Origin: OMIW01 sp044235645
GTDB lineage: Bacteria > Bdellovibrionota_C > UBA2361 > OMIW01
DNA: 64,000 nucleotides
Reading direction: 5' to 3'
NCBI GenBank assembly: GCA_044235645.1
Contig: JBIIHQ010000007.1
Coordinates: 91,557-155,556 of the forward strand
Translations under genes and position numbers: made by a program
Notes under the pieces: generated by a model
The model's input: the letters and a program-made list of their open reading frames with translations, nothing else
Database searches by the model: none
What the model was told of the DNA's origin: nothing
Shown: piece by piece, positions 27,147 through 36,498 of the stretch
Numbering within the stretch: position 1 is the stretch's first letter
Layout: each line of letters starts with the position of its first letter

Positions 27147-27156
27147 GGAAGCCACT

Positions 27157-27738
27157 ATGGGAATCCTTTTCGACGATCCATCCCGACCCTCAAACTCACG
27201 GACTCGGCGCGAGCCAGCTTCGCCTCTCACTACCCCTTTCGGAGTGTCGTGGATGGTTACCTTCGGCGACCTGATGACCCTGCTCTTCTGCTTCTTCCTC
27301 GCGCTTGTCTCCACCGGGAGTTTCTCCTTGGGAGTGGTTCCGGAGGATTCTAGCGGGAATGGCCCTGTTCTTGCTCACTCTTCTCCAAGAATGTCTAGCC
27401 TGTCAATAAACCGACACGACGGCGCCGAGCTGTACCTCACCGATAAAGATCTCACCACCCCCGACGGTCTGAGGGAACGAGTGAATGCGATGATACCCCA
27501 AAACTCTGACGCTATGAGCATATCGATTAGATCCTGTCCCGGGGAAACATCTTCGAAGAAGATCTCGTACCTTCAGCAAATCGCGCTCGTTACTACTCAC
27601 CTCCCTTATCCACGGATATTCACCTCGACCGAAACTCCGTGCACCACGTTCAAAGGTAGCCGACCGATAGCGATTGTCCAGCTCGTCCCGACCGCATCTT
27701 ACCGCACTTCATCCTCTCATCAGCGAGGTTCTGAATAA
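27157..27738 (+). CDS. motB: short MotB-like stator protein with conserved aspartate
   Basis: A 193-residue protein. The membrane segment VSWMVTFGDLMTLLFCFFLAL at about residues 30-50 is a classic MotB plug-and-helix, with the proton/sodium-binding Asp in FGDLM. The domain beyond the membrane is short and lacks the usual GHTD and LSxxRA residues of the OmpA-like peptidoglycan-binding fold, though a strand-helix-strand pattern (MSISIRSCPGE, YLQQIALVTTHL, RPIAIVQLVP) persists. Usual MotB proteins have 250-310 residues. It directly precedes fliM. How it anchors to the wall is unclear. Confidence 0.75.
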   Translation: MGILFDDPSRPSNSRTRREPASPLTTPFGVSWMVTFGDLMTLLFCFFLALVSTGSFSLGVVPEDSSGNGPVLAHSSPRMSSLSINRHDGAELYLTDKDLTTPDGLRERVNAMIPQNSDAMSISIRSCPGETSSKKISYLQQIALVTTHLPYPRIFTSTETPCTTFKGSRPIAIVQLVPTASYRTSSSHQRGSE

Positions 27739-28767
27739 ATGAACCAGATACTATCTCAGGACGAAATCAATTCTCTCCTCCGCGGCCTCTCAGATGGCGA
27801 TTCCGCTGACCTCGGTGATATCGCCCCTGAGGATCCCAGTGGCGCACAACGATTTGACCTTGCCAATCAGGAGCGGATCGTCCGCGGACGGATGCCGACC
27901 ATGGAGCTTATCCATGATCGCTTCGCCCGTCAGTTTCGGGTACACCTGGCCAAGTTTCTCGGCCGCCAATGTTTCGCCAACGTAGGCTCGGTGGAGATGG
28001 TTAAATTTGGGGCTTTTATGAAGAAGCTCCCCCTTCCCTCATCCCTCCACATCATCAGAATGCCGCCCCTTACCGGGAATGCGCTGATGGTTGTCTCTGC
28101 TCCTCTCGTCTTTGCGATCATCGACAGCTTGTTTGGCGGAGTTGGTACCGGGAAGGTTAAAATCGAGGGTCGTGAGTATACTCCGATCGAGACTCGTCTC
28201 ATCGGGCGCGTTGTCATGCAATCCCTTGAGGTACTCAAAGAGGCGTGGGCGCCGATACACCCAGTCGATTTCCAATTCGTTCGCTCAGAGTACAACCCGC
28301 TCGCTGTCGCCATCGTGCCACCAACCGATGTCGTTATTATAGTAACTATTGAGATTGAGCTCGAGAGCGAAAGCGCAACACTCACGTTGTGCACTCCGTA
28401 TTCGATGCTGGAACCGATCCGAGGGAAATTATCAACCAATTTTCAGGTATCTCGGCTCGAGGTTGATTCGGGACTCATCCGACGGATGGAGCATAACGTC
28501 CGACAGACGACTGCCCAGGTGAGTGTTCAGCTCGCGATGGGGTCTACAACCCCCCGTGAATTTCTGAAACTCGAGAAGGGAGACATACTTCCTCTCACTA
28601 CCAGCCCCGCTGATGAATCGATGGTGCTCATTGAAGGAGAGCCGAAGTTCTACGGCCACGTCGGTAGTTTCCAGGGAAACCGAGCACTACGGGTATCTCG
28701 ACCCATACCAAAAAGAGACCTAATAAATTATCGAAATCGTATAGGAGCGTTCTCTCATGGCGGATGA
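27739..28767 (+). CDS. fliM: flagellar motor switch protein FliM
   Basis: A 342-residue C-ring protein that binds phosphorylated CheY and sets rotation direction. The N-terminal ILSQDEINSLLRGL is the CheY-binding motif. The middle CheC-like domain contains DRFARQFRVHLAKFLG and PLVFAIIDSLFGG, and the C-terminal FliN-like (SpoA) domain runs from about residue 260. Length is typical. It starts immediately after the motB-like stop and overlaps fliN by 11 bases. Confidence 0.95.
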   Translation: MNQILSQDEINSLLRGLSDGDSADLGDIAPEDPSGAQRFDLANQERIVRGRMPTMELIHDRFARQFRVHLAKFLGRQCFANVGSVEMVKFGAFMKKLPLPSSLHIIRMPPLTGNALMVVSAPLVFAIIDSLFGGVGTGKVKIEGREYTPIETRLIGRVVMQSLEVLKEAWAPIHPVDFQFVRSEYNPLAVAIVPPTDVVIIVTIEIELESESATLTLCTPYSMLEPIRGKLSTNFQVSRLEVDSGLIRRMEHNVRQTTAQVSVQLAMGSTTPREFLKLEKGDILPLTTSPADESMVLIEGEPKFYGHVGSFQGNRALRVSRPIPKRDLINYRNRIGAFSHGG

Positions 28768-29125
28768 CCTCGAGCAAGAATTAGGAAATATAGCGGACGC
28801 TGCCGACGATATCTCCAACCTCTCATCCGATATCTGGAATGAGCCGGGTATGACCGAGCGGTCGAGCCAGACGATCGACTTCTTGATGGATGTCGCACTC
28901 CTCGTGACGGTTGAGGTAGGAAGAGTCCGCATGACGATTCAGGATCTTCTGCAACTCAGCCAAGGATCGGTTCTTGAACTTGAGAAGATGGCCGGAGAAC
29001 CGCTCGATATCTTCATTAATGGCAAACAGGTGGCACGGGGCGAAGCGGTAATCGTTAATGAAAAATTCGGGGTTCGTATAACCGACATCCTCTCTCCAGA
29101 GGATAGGATGGGGGGAGTTCGCTAA
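28757..29125 (+). CDS. fliN: flagellar motor switch protein FliN
   Basis: A 122-residue C-ring component. After an acidic N-terminus, the SpoA domain runs from about residue 42: DVALLVTVEVGRVRMTIQD, LLQLSQGSVLELEKMAGEPL and DIFINGKQVARGEAVIVNEKFGVRITDI, nearly a textbook FliN. It overlaps fliM by 11 bases and abuts fliO. FliN also helps dock the export ATPase complex. Confidence 0.95.
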   Translation: MADDLEQELGNIADAADDISNLSSDIWNEPGMTERSSQTIDFLMDVALLVTVEVGRVRMTIQDLLQLSQGSVLELEKMAGEPLDIFINGKQVARGEAVIVNEKFGVRITDILSPEDRMGGVR

Positions 29126-29647
29126 ATGTCCAGATCCTCTTTATTCGCTCGCCAACATCGCACATTAATCGGGTTAATTGTACTCGGCTCATCATTGTTT
29201 CTTACCCCGAATGTCTACGGTGAGGAACCTCGTGATACAAGCCCTTCAACACCCTCGAGTGACATTACTCCCCTGGGCATCGGCATCCCAAGCGCAAAGG
29301 GGCCTTTCGATTCAACAATTCCTCTCACATCTCAAGCAAAAGCCGTCGCATTTTTTATCGTGCTCCTTGGTGGGTACGGGATGTGGATCCGCAAGCGCGG
29401 GTATTCTTCCCCGGGGCAATCTCAGGCCGAACTACAGGTCACCACGAGAATCATGCTAACCCCCCGAACGAGTCTCTGTCTCATTAAAGTTCGAGACCAA
29501 ACGGTCCTCTGCGCTGTGGGACCTGAGCAGGTCAGTATCGTTCCCACGGATCCCCGCCCTGCTGTTCCGTTTCATGAAATCCTGAGAGCGAATGAGCTCG
29601 AATCGAATAACTCCGAGGGGACACATCCAGGAGACGCGATCCTATGA
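29126..29647 (+). CDS. fliO: FliO-like flagellar export accessory protein
   Basis: A 173-residue protein with an N-terminal signal-like hydrophobic segment (about 12-32), a second helix at about 72-90 (AVAFFIVLLGGYGMWI) and a cytoplasmic domain with VTTRIMLTPRTSLCLIKVRDQ, the strand pattern of FliO. FliO helps FliP assemble in the type III export gate. FliO proteins diverge strongly, so the assignment rests on topology plus position between fliN and fliP. It overlaps fliP by four bases. Confidence 0.8.
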   Translation: MSRSSLFARQHRTLIGLIVLGSSLFLTPNVYGEEPRDTSPSTPSSDITPLGIGIPSAKGPFDSTIPLTSQAKAVAFFIVLLGGYGMWIRKRGYSSPGQSQAELQVTTRIMLTPRTSLCLIKVRDQTVLCAVGPEQVSIVPTDPRPAVPFHEILRANELESNNSEGTHPGDAIL

Positions 29648-30447
29648 AATGCCCGATGCAATATTCTAAAAGAAGGGCGATAATTACGGGTGCAATCGGC
29701 ATCTTCAGCGCTATCCTGCTTTGCTCGGATCTCTTCACCCAAATCGCCGATGCACAGGGCCCCGCGCTTTCACTTTCTGTCGGGGGATCAGAACTCGCAT
29801 CCGATGGAAGCGTTTCATCGACCATTAAGATAACACTCCTTCTGACCCTCCTCACCTTCGCCCCAGCGATTATGCTCACCACTACCTCGTTCACGAGGAT
29901 TGCTGTTGTACTGGGGATGACCCGCACTACGATCGGCACCCAGTCAGCACCCCCCAATACCGTTATCACCGGACTCGCTCTCTTCCTCACAATCGGTATT
30001 ATGCAGCCCGTTTTCATGAAGATGTACGGCGATGGCATTCGGCCGTTTCTTGACGGCACGATGTCACAGGAGGAGGCATTCACCAAAGCAGGCGCACCGC
30101 TAAGAAAATTTCTTGTACAGAATACCCGCGAAAAAGATATCGCTCTGTTTCTCGAGGTCACCCGAAGTGCACGACCAAAAACCGCGGACGATGTCCCTCT
30201 CCACGCGGCGATTCCCGCTTTTGTCATAAGCGAGCTCAACACCGCTTTTCAGATCGGATTCATGATAGCCCTTCCTTTTCTCGTTCTTGACATGGTGGTC
30301 TCGTCCGTCCTGACGGCTATGAGTATGATAACACTCCCCCCAGTTATCATCTCTTTGCCACTCAAATTGATGCTCTTTGTCCTTGTCGATGGATGGCATC
30401 TTATCATCACCTCGCTCGTGCGAACCTATAATACGGGAGGAATATGA
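29644..30447 (+). CDS. fliP: flagellar export gate protein FliP
   Basis: A 267-residue protein with a cleavable signal peptide (about residues 12-37, ending near DAQG) as in other FliP proteins, then four membrane helices. Signatures include LLTLLTFAPAIMLTTTSFTR, the region around MYGDGIRPFLDG, and AIPAFVISELNTAFQIGF with LPPVIISLPLKLMLFVLVDGW near the end. FliP forms the core of the export gate with FliQ and FliR. It overlaps both fliO and fliQ by four bases. Confidence 0.96.
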   Translation: MKCPMQYSKRRAIITGAIGIFSAILLCSDLFTQIADAQGPALSLSVGGSELASDGSVSSTIKITLLLTLLTFAPAIMLTTTSFTRIAVVLGMTRTTIGTQSAPPNTVITGLALFLTIGIMQPVFMKMYGDGIRPFLDGTMSQEEAFTKAGAPLRKFLVQNTREKDIALFLEVTRSARPKTADDVPLHAAIPAFVISELNTAFQIGFMIALPFLVLDMVVSSVLTAMSMITLPPVIISLPLKLMLFVLVDGWHLIITSLVRTYNTGGI

Positions 30448-30713
30448 GCGCTGATCTGTATCTCAAGCTCACCCAGAATGCGATCGAGACATCGGTCTTC
30501 ATCGCCTCGCCCATACTCGGGCTCGGCCTCGTGGCAGGATTGAGCATCAGCATCTTTCAGGCGGCCACCCAGATCAACGATGCATCCCTCGCGTTTATTC
30601 CAAAGATCGTCTCACTTGTCATAGCACTCATGCTCTTCGGAAACTTTATGGTGAGCAGACTTGTTCTATTCACCCAGAGCATTTACTCACAAATCCCCCA
30701 GTTAATTCGATAA
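30444..30713 (+). CDS. fliQ: flagellar export gate protein FliQ
   Basis: Eighty-nine residues with two membrane helices separated by a short loop: ETSVFIASPILGLGLVAGL and a second around IVSLVIALMLFGNFMVSRL. The ISIFQAATQINDASLAFIPK loop is the most conserved part of the FliQ family. It is the small gate subunit. Its ATG overlaps the fliP stop. Confidence 0.95.
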   Translation: MSADLYLKLTQNAIETSVFIASPILGLGLVAGLSISIFQAATQINDASLAFIPKIVSLVIALMLFGNFMVSRLVLFTQSIYSQIPQLIR

Positions 30714-30740
30714 TATAATCCGTATTCGAGTGCCAGTCCC

Positions 30741-31532
30741 ATGAATCCTGCTCTCGATGCCACCATCCTTGCTCTCGCTAACCGGATTGACATCGGATTT
30801 TCCCTCATTCTCTATCTCGTCCGATTTACAATCTGTTTTTCCCTCATACCGGGCCTCGGGCAGGGCACATCGGGACTAGCCGTCCGCGCAAGCGCTATTC
30901 TTGTATTGGCTGGTGCATCACTATCCAGCGCGGTCGTCCCCGCTGTCCCTGCCGGCTGGGGCGACATCGTTATCATGGTCGCCTCCGAGGTCGCGCTCGG
31001 ACTCCTCCTTGGGCTTCTGCCTCAAGTCATCGTCGCCGCGACTCACCTTGCTGGTTCACTAGCTAGCACGGCAATGGGCCTTGGGGCAGCCCAGCTCTTT
31101 GACCCTAGCCTCGGCGACCAATCGTCCAGCCTCGGCAAACTATACGGTGACCTCGCTATCATTATATTTCTCCTCATCAATGGACATCATACCGTGATAA
31201 TTGCCGCATCTGGACTCGCGGGCACCCTCCCCCCCGGCGTTTTTGCCCCCTCCCCGAACCTCATTCTTCAGATCGCCGCCGCAACCAGCATCATTTTCAA
31301 GCTTGGCATTCTGATCGCAAGCCCCATCATCGCAACCCTCCTCATCACTCAGTTCGTCCTCGGTATCCTCTCGAGAACGGTCCCAAGCGTTAACGTCTTC
31401 TTCATCAGTTTTCCCATAACCGTCGCGATAGGATTAACTCTAGCCGCTGCGTCTCTGCCCTCCTTTGTCTTGGTAGCTGAACGGGGAATCGTTGATATCA
31501 CCCATCTTTTGATCCGCGCAGTTGGGGGATAA
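30741..31532 (+). CDS. fliR: flagellar export gate protein FliR
   Basis: A 263-residue polytopic protein with about six helices. Conserved FliR regions include RFTICFSLIPGLG near residue 28, ASEVALGLLLGLLPQVI near residue 80, and the segment LGILSRTVPSVNVFFISFPI near residue 210. It closes the fliP-Q-R gate set. FlhB and FlhA are not in the window. About 200 bases after it hold nothing recognisable. Confidence 0.94.
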   Translation: MNPALDATILALANRIDIGFSLILYLVRFTICFSLIPGLGQGTSGLAVRASAILVLAGASLSSAVVPAVPAGWGDIVIMVASEVALGLLLGLLPQVIVAATHLAGSLASTAMGLGAAQLFDPSLGDQSSSLGKLYGDLAIIIFLLINGHHTVIIAASGLAGTLPPGVFAPSPNLILQIAAATSIIFKLGILIASPIIATLLITQFVLGILSRTVPSVNVFFISFPITVAIGLTLAAASLPSFVLVAERGIVDITHLLIRAVGG

Positions 31533-31736
31533 CGTCTTCGAGGATTGCGTTACATTCTGAGAGAGCAACTAGTTCTTCATTTCAGGTGAGTATAGAAATG
31601 GTGCAGGCAATTTCAGGAAAGACGTCGCTTCGGAGCCTCAAACCGCTCTCGTAGGCTTCGATCCGCCGGTGACATTGCCCCGCCGAAAACTACCCGATGA
31701 TGCTCAACAATAAAATGTCCAGCACGCTGAGAAGAG

Positions 31737-32012
31737 CTAACAACCGTTGAAGGCATATGCCTCAAAGTTATTTCGAGTAATTGTAATGGGGCAGGTACCC
31801 TCCGCTACCATCCTCATCTTTCCCCGGATGCCATATCCCTCATCTTGCAAAGTACGCACACATCTGCGACATTTGATGAGAGTTTGAGAGACAGTCGATT
31901 CGGGTATACTGATGACTTTCCCATCGTAAAACCAGACATCTTTGACTTCTCCCGAAAGAAAACTTATCCCGACCTTACCACGTGAGAGACAGAGTGGACC
32001 GTCAACAATCAA
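31737..32012 (-). CDS. possible small protein with CxxC motif
   Basis: A 91-residue frame with natural-looking composition: KVGISFLSGEVKDVWFYDG, then CRRC and a later single Cys in EGTCPITI. It opens at TTG without a clear ribosome-binding site and overlaps the start of the plus-strand gene by 31 bases, so a shorter version is likely if real. A half zinc-ribbon is possible. No family recognised. Confidence 0.35.
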   Translation of the reverse strand: MIVDGPLCLSRGKVGISFLSGEVKDVWFYDGKVISIPESTVSQTLIKCRRCVRTLQDEGYGIRGKMRMVAEGTCPITITRNNFEAYAFNGC

Positions 32013-32755
32013 GTTCCGATATCGCTGAGGCTATGAAGAATGTCGCTCACGGCTACCGGGAGGCGCGGCTCACCATAGCCCGTGAAATATCAAACCTCTT
32101 TGAATCTGGTCGTCCTGATGCTCTTCAAAATGGTTTGGAGCGATGCAAAGACCTTATACACATGGGGGATGCATTTTTGGTGGAGAAACTACTCAGTAAT
32201 CATCTTGAGAATCACTTCAACGATACCCCTCACATTCTCGATTTTTCGCGAAATCTCGCTACCATTGATGCCCATGCCGGGATTCACTTTTTAGGAGAAT
32301 TTTCATCAGATCGTCAAGATATCGAGTCAATTTTAATTGGCATCTCCGTAGACGATAACGGGGAATCGGCGCGTTACACATTTGCCGACGCGTGGAATTC
32401 AGCCTGGAAGATCGCTTCCCGAATCGGCGATCCTGACCTGCTGAAACATTTGCACGAGACTGTGGCAGGAGTCTCGTCGTCGCTCGAATCAATCCTTGAA
32501 AACATCTCCTCCGATAACCCGGAGTGGAGTGAAATTCCCTTAGGGGTCTCCGAGAGACTTGAGGTAATCTACGCCGCATCCCTTTTTAAAGAGGGTTCCT
32601 TAAACGAACTTGAGAAACAAATTAAGGACCTTTTTCAAGAAACATGCGACGAACCATTCGCGGCTTTTCTTCGCTGGACGGTCCGGGATACCCTCGGAAG
32701 GCGGGCGAAGCAGCTTCAGCGGTGGACTGGACCTATTCAGTTAGACCTCTTTTGA
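31982..32755 (+). CDS. hypothetical helical cytoplasmic protein
   Basis: Up to 257 residues, no signal peptide or membrane helix, rich in Leu, Glu and Asp, predicted mostly helical (for example LERCKDLIHMGDAFLVEKLL, DLLKHLHETVAGVSSSLESIL). The GTG at 31982 has no ribosome-binding site; ATG at 32033 with TGAGG upstream is a good alternative. I do not recognise it. It follows the flagellar cluster but is separated from fliR by 450 bases, so a motility role is not indicated. Confidence 0.6.
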   Translation: MRDRVDRQQSSSDIAEAMKNVAHGYREARLTIAREISNLFESGRPDALQNGLERCKDLIHMGDAFLVEKLLSNHLENHFNDTPHILDFSRNLATIDAHAGIHFLGEFSSDRQDIESILIGISVDDNGESARYTFADAWNSAWKIASRIGDPDLLKHLHETVAGVSSSLESILENISSDNPEWSEIPLGVSERLEVIYAASLFKEGSLNELEKQIKDLFQETCDEPFAAFLRWTVRDTLGRRAKQLQRWTGPIQLDLF

Positions 32756-32895
32756 TTCACCACTAACTGTCGAGTTTCATTTGTGTCGAGGTTCGGAAGT
32801 CATCCTTGAGGAAAAAGCGAACGTAACCAGACGGCGTTCACGATGACCGTTTTCTATTCCGATCGAGAATTGCGAGAGAGCGCAGAATACGAATC

Positions 32896-33831
32896 TCAAT
32901 CACCCCCGCCTCCACACCCACCACATCCTCCGCAGCCCGAGTCGCCACCATCATCCCCATCTGAAACTGAACCACCGTCCGTGTGGGAACCTCCATATCC
33001 GAAGGTCCCTCCACATCCCGAATCTCCACCTCTCCCGGTGTACTTTTTTTCAAATAGAGAAAATAGGACCAAAACTCCGCAAAGTTCGATAAAAACAAGG
33101 TACTTGACCGGCTCCCCGATCATCAGCCCAAACAAAATTCGAATTAGCCCTATGATGATTACAAATCCGAGCGGAATCCACGCTATCCTTCGTCCTCCCG
33201 CCCCTCCAATCCGAGAGCCCATCACCATAATCAAGATGGATATACAGTACGCCAATAGATACCCGACGAGAAATGTCTTAGCCTCAAAAATAAACGGATT
33301 CACCCCACATCCCACCGCTCCCGCGGCGATGCTGATGAATCCCCCTCCCAACACTATCGAGCGCGGAACAAGAACGAAATCTTGGGTATTGATCCTCACG
33401 AAATCGGGGGCTCTCTCGAATCGGGTTACTAATCGTGGCCAAATATCTGGTGGCGGCGGATAGCCAAAAGTCGCCTCGTATGATTGAAGAGTTTCGGCAT
33501 ACCAGGACCGAAACTTATGTCGTTCATCAATCCCTCCCCGTGTCGGATCGTGGTGAACAACCTCCTCGAGTACTGCGCCACAGAACTCGTCCCAATACGA
33601 ACGGCTATACGTAAGATGAAGATGCCATGCCTGATCCACTTCGTCTGACGGTGTGACCGGATGGTTAGCACGAACCGCTAGATACATAAAGTGAAGGTAC
33701 TCCCGATAAACTCTTCTCGCGAAATCGGCTGACCAGCGATTATCACGGGCTAGTCGCGAAATAAAGTCGAATGAATCATTCCCCGACCCGACCCGAAAAT
33801 GAACGATCCGGTTCCAGAGCTCAGAATCCAT
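32896..33831 (-). CDS. glycine-rich-domain (DUF1399-like) membrane protein
   Basis: A 311-residue protein. The N-terminal part carries TPSDEVDQAWHLHLTYSRSYW near residue 65, the signature of the glycine-rich domain-containing protein family known from plants and some bacteria. Two or three membrane helices follow (about 155-235), and the C-terminus is an extreme Gly/Cys/Asp-rich tail ending in repeated GCGG units. The bacterial relatives (TIGR04222-type) have no firm function. The tail probably faces outside the cytoplasm or lies at the membrane surface. Confidence 0.72.
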   Translation of the reverse strand: MDSELWNRIVHFRVGSGNDSFDFISRLARDNRWSADFARRVYREYLHFMYLAVRANHPVTPSDEVDQAWHLHLTYSRSYWDEFCGAVLEEVVHHDPTRGGIDERHKFRSWYAETLQSYEATFGYPPPPDIWPRLVTRFERAPDFVRINTQDFVLVPRSIVLGGGFISIAAGAVGCGVNPFIFEAKTFLVGYLLAYCISILIMVMGSRIGGAGGRRIAWIPLGFVIIIGLIRILFGLMIGEPVKYLVFIELCGVLVLFSLFEKKYTGRGGDSGCGGTFGYGGSHTDGGSVSDGDDGGDSGCGGCGGCGGGGD

Positions 33832-34833
33832 GCATTATCAATTTGAAAGAGAGCAAAACGGGTCAATATCAATTAAATCGATCCCACCCATCACCGTAAA
33901 GCTTCACCGACACTTGACTATCAAATCGGTCAAATCGGCCCATATATTCCCCCATTTTAAACCTCCAATTTTAATCGTCATACCATCAAAAAGTAGTATC
34001 CCTAAGATGACAACGGTTTAAAACTAGCGACTGCTGAACCTCGACAAATCCTTGCGGCTCTGCAACACCAGAAGCAGAGTCTTTTGACCTCCTTATCAGC
34101 GCATCAAGGTAGCTCAGGCTAATCCCACTCCGCTTCACTTACTCACAGCGACTCAACCCACCCGCTCGATGCTCCGAGAGAAATGGCGCTACTTCCACAG
34201 TGCTGTACCGTTTACCTATTCTACCCTCCATGAAATAAGACGTTCCCTCATGTCTTGGTTCATAGGAAACCTCAGTGGAAGGACGCCCTGGGTGCACCGC
34301 TTATATACGACCTTAAAATGTCCATTTTCAATACACGAGTTTATTTGCAAGCCAGGTAGCACGGCAGCCCACCGTCATCCACCGGACCACCTTTCAAAAG
34401 CATATTCACGGACACCGGTTTGGGCTTCAATCAAGCCCAAACCTTCATCTTAATTGGAGCTCCGCTAACGGCGACCTTCCCGGCCCTCCGGGATCGGAAT
34501 TCTCGATAGAAAGGGCTTTAGAGCACGCACGAGAGAACAGGTGCACACCTCATCACGGAGCGTTATAATTCCTCAATGAGGATCGGAGTAAATCCGCAAC
34601 TGCACTACCTCGTACGCTGTAAAAGAACCTAACACGAGGCTTTTTCAGCTGCTTCAACCTGGTAAATAGCTCTGTCAACACCTGCTCGACCATTAATACT
34701 CTTGAGTGCTCTTCGAAGCGTACAACCTTTTCAATCAGCCCTCATAAGATTCGGATATGAAACCGATACCTTTCTTGGCCGCATCGCGAACATCCTTTGC
34801 CACCATTAAAAAATCGCTAACGAAGAGCTCAAA
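33832..34833. other. 1-kb intergenic region, AT-richer than neighbours
   Basis: No convincing gene. One plus-strand frame at 34169-34453 has unlikely composition. A perfect 11-bp hairpin, GGTTTGGGCTT/AAGCCCAAACC at 34417-34443 with loop CAATC, is present and is followed on the plus strand only by TTCATCTT. A TATAAT box at about 34563-34568 lacks a good -35 box. Confidence 0.4.
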
Positions 34834-36498
34834 GTGACTAGACTACCTGTCCTACTAAGCCAAATAGCAATACTCGTCACTGCCTCACTTTTCATATTCG
34901 TTACGCCTCTTGACACCTACTACTTCCATCCAGACGAGTTGATGCACCTTGATATAGCCGATGCAGGTAGTTTGACTGAGGTTCTTGAACGAAGCGGCCG
35001 AGAGCTTCATCCCCCAGGTAGTCATATCATACGCCACATCGTAACTAGCGGAAGCAACGAAGTAATTATTCAACGCCTCTTCTCAATCATACCAGGGATA
35101 ATCTCAGTAGTTCTTGCGTTCATCCTCGGACTCATGGGGCGTAATCTAATTTCTGCCGCCTCACTCGCATCATTACAACTGCTGACACCTTTTTGCGTGA
35201 CATATTCATTTTCAATCAGAAACTACGCCATTTTTCAGAGCTGTCTCTACGCTCTCTCAGTCTCCCTTCTGATGTTATCCGACCGATCTTCCCCGAGGCG
35301 AATCAGTATATTCGTGGCAATAGCTATCCTCTGCTGCTCTCTTCACTATTCCGGATATCTGTTTGTTGGATGTTCCATTCTTGCCCTACTTATCCATTCT
35401 TTTGTCGTTCAAGGTAAGAACCTCCGCATATCAGTAACCAGACACATCACCTGGTTCGCGTTGTTCGTGGCAGTAGCATTGCTTATACCGCTTTCTCTTA
35501 TATCGTCCGAGTCGATGATTTGGGGTTGGATTGATTACTTATACAATAATTCCTCCTCATCTGCTTTCAGCGTCGCTCCTGATGTGAGGTCTCTCTGGCG
35601 AGTTTTATTGAGCGTTTTTAAGGGTTTTTTTGCTGTTTCAGAGAGCCTAGCCTCGATTTTAATAGTGCTCACATGCCTCGGCCTATTAGCCTCCATCAGG
35701 AGGAAAAGCATCTGGGGAATTTTCCCCGCAACAATTTTTACCGCACAGCTCATACTCTACTTTCTCGGCCTCTACCCATTAACTGGCTCTCGCTACAACA
35801 CATGGATTTTCATTCCAATCGGAATGAGCTTACTGAATTTAACTCACGAATTCTCCTTGCGACTCCCCGACCGTTTGCAGGTCCCCATTTCCAGTGCCAT
35901 CTGTGTGCTTTCTTTTATTATTGCTCACCATGTGTCTGCAATTGATATCTTTTTCTATCGGAATTATGAAACGCCTATCACAAGGAGGTCGTGGGATGAT
36001 TTTTTGAAGTCACTAGGAACGGATATTCCTGAGAGCTCTCCTGTTATCACAAACAAGGTGGGAGGACTCTACCTCAACCATCAATTCTTTCCAGGGGAGA
36101 CTCGGTATTCAAAACAGCCCCTTATCAGAAAGACGTACGGTAAGCACCTCGTCTATTTTCAGAGTGAAAACTTTAGGTGGGACTATCAAGATTGGAGAGA
36201 CCTTGGCCTCGTCATTCAAAACCTAGCGATTAAAGAACCTTCACAAGAGATTTGGTTTATGGTTATCGCTTTGACAGATTTTTCGATGAGCTCCCTGTAC
36301 AACTGCGCTCATCGCTTCGGCTTAATCCAATCGGACCTTTCACCTAAATCGAAGGAATACCTTCTTTTTTCCCTCTCATATGGCGACCTTTCGGAGCCTC
36401 TCTCAGAGAATTCTCCTCTCAACAAAGCATGCTTTCAGCATTCCAGAATACCTCACCTCGCTCAGCTCATGAAGGAGTGGCAAGAAATCGACCTTTAA
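34834..36498 (+). CDS. GT-C fold membrane glycosyltransferase-like protein
   Basis: A 554-residue protein with about ten to eleven membrane helices and a C-terminal soluble domain from about residue 375. YYFHPDELMHLDIA near residue 30 provides the acidic first-loop motif of GT-C enzymes that use polyprenyl-phosphate sugars, such as ArnT/PMT and GT39 relatives. RNYAIFQSCLYALS near residue 125 is also typical. The start is GTG, with no strong ribosome-binding site. It seems less GC-rich than neighbouring operons, which may mean horizontal acquisition. Acceptor and sugar are unknown. Confidence 0.75.
   Translation: MTRLPVLLSQIAILVTASLFIFVTPLDTYYFHPDELMHLDIADAGSLTEVLERSGRELHPPGSHIIRHIVTSGSNEVIIQRLFSIIPGIISVVLAFILGLMGRNLISAASLASLQLLTPFCVTYSFSIRNYAIFQSCLYALSVSLLMLSDRSSPRRISIFVAIAILCCSLHYSGYLFVGCSILALLIHSFVVQGKNLRISVTRHITWFALFVAVALLIPLSLISSESMIWGWIDYLYNNSSSSAFSVAPDVRSLWRVLLSVFKGFFAVSESLASILIVLTCLGLLASIRRKSIWGIFPATIFTAQLILYFLGLYPLTGSRYNTWIFIPIGMSLLNLTHEFSLRLPDRLQVPISSAICVLSFIIAHHVSAIDIFFYRNYETPITRRSWDDFLKSLGTDIPESSPVITNKVGGLYLNHQFFPGETRYSKQPLIRKTYGKHLVYFQSENFRWDYQDWRDLGLVIQNLAIKEPSQEIWFMVIALTDFSMSSLYNCAHRFGLIQSDLSPKSKEYLLFSLSYGDLSEPLSENSPLNKACFQHSRIPHLAQLMKEWQEIDL

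Noticed and set aside
29532..30242. 236-codon minus-strand frame
   Set aside because: It is antisense to fliO and fliP, both of which have clear family motifs and coupled starts.
32843..33463. 206-codon Pro-rich plus-strand frame
   Set aside because: It is antisense to the Gly/Cys-rich tail and membrane part of the glycine-rich-domain protein.
34169..34453. 94-codon plus-strand frame in the 1-kb spacer
   Set aside because: Unlikely composition, no ribosome-binding site, and it contains the 34417 hairpin within its end.
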